From Clostridiales bacterium (GTDB lineage: Bacteria; Bacillota; Clostridia; UBA8921), in assembly GCA_003535395.1 (NCBI GenBank), contig DOHE01000052.1, positions 1-6,375 on the forward strand: DNA of 6,375 bases. The letters run 5' to 3'. Below, piece after piece: positions 6,181-6,375 of this stretch; the stretch's first letter is position 1, and each line of letters opens with the position of its first letter. A program made the position numbers and the translations under genes. The notes under the pieces were generated by a model. That model ran no database searches. It saw only the letters and a list, made by a program, of their open reading frames with translations, and was not told where the DNA came from.

Positions 6181-6375
6181 TTACGGTCCGGTGGAAAGTC
6201 GCAGTCCCGAACCGCAATGATAATACACTTCTGCTTCATCCGTATCCACCCGCCACACCGGTACCGGGTCCAAATAACCCGAAATACGCTTATACCCAAG
6301 CCGCACAGCATTCACAGCCATAAAATCCATGGAATTAAGCAGCAGTACTTTGTATGCCGGCAGTACGGCAACGGT
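6181..6375 (-). CDS. C-terminal fragment of an unidentified protein
   Basis: An open frame enters from the right edge and ends at a TAA at 6181-6183, giving 64 visible residues. I do not recognise it. The fragment starts with a hydrophobic stretch (VAVLPAYKVLLLNSMDF), then a mixed segment with several Tyr, and ends in VYYHCGSGLRLSTGP with a single Cys. The only internal ATG codons have no ribosome-binding site, so this is more likely the end of a longer gene than a complete small one. It points the same way as murA, 107 bases upstream, with a separate promoter between. The opposite strand is also open over this stretch, so the coding strand is chosen on orientation and composition only. Confidence 0.5.
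   Translation of the reverse strand, partial: TVAVLPAYKVLLLNSMDFMAVNAVRLGYKRISGYLDPVPVWRVDTDEAEVYYHCGSGLRLSTGP

Noticed and set aside
1..6375. Possibility of a wholly new biological system in the window
   Set aside because: All but the short right-edge fragment is explained by murA and a complete-looking rnf operon with intact key residues.

Overview
This 6.4 kb window is almost entirely a minus-strand gene array. Read right to left it contains the 3' end of an unidentified gene, a short intergenic region with a strong promoter, murA (cell-wall precursor synthesis), and then rnfC, rnfD, rnfG, rnfE, rnfA and rnfB. The last six are the Rnf complex, the ion-translocating ferredoxin:NAD+ oxidoreductase. 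rnfB runs off the left edge. There are no RNA genes, mobile elements, CRISPR arrays or long non-coding stretches.

The host is most likely a member of the Bacillota (Clostridia-like) with moderately high G+C. The reasons are the rnf gene order C-D-G-E-A-B typical of clostridial operons, the strong AAAGGAGG ribosome-binding sites, the use of a TTG start codon, and a sigma-A-type promoter with a perfect TATAAT. This assignment is inference; no taxonomic marker is present.

Layout: 6181-6375 (-), C-terminal 64 codons of an unknown protein. 6074-6180, intergenic, with an extended -10 promoter at 6099-6127. 4814-6073 (-), murA with a TTG start. 4764-4813, a 50-base gap with no convincing terminator. 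3438-4763 rnfC, 2461-3441 rnfD, 1896-2468 rnfG, 1211-1906 rnfE, 633-1211 rnfA, and 1-625 rnfB (partial), all on the minus strand. From rnfC to rnfA each stop codon overlaps the next start by 1 to 11 bases, and rnfA and rnfB are separated by only 7 bases, so this is a tightly packed operon with likely translational coupling.

How the genes work together: RnfC and RnfB are the iron-sulfur subunits on the cytoplasmic side, handling NADH and ferredoxin respectively. RnfA and RnfE form the membrane pair with intramembrane cysteines. RnfD and RnfG carry covalent FMN. Together they couple electron transfer from reduced ferredoxin to NAD+ with Na+ or H+ export. murA acts in peptidoglycan synthesis and is not functionally part of Rnf, but it sits directly upstream in the same orientation and may share its promoter.

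No undescribed system is evident. Points worth checking are a cysteine-rich C-terminal tail on RnfE, an ambiguous rnfB start with Shine-Dalgarno spacing that favours an internal TTG, departures from consensus in the flavin-attachment regions of RnfD and RnfG, unusual motifs in MurA, and the murA-rnf linkage.
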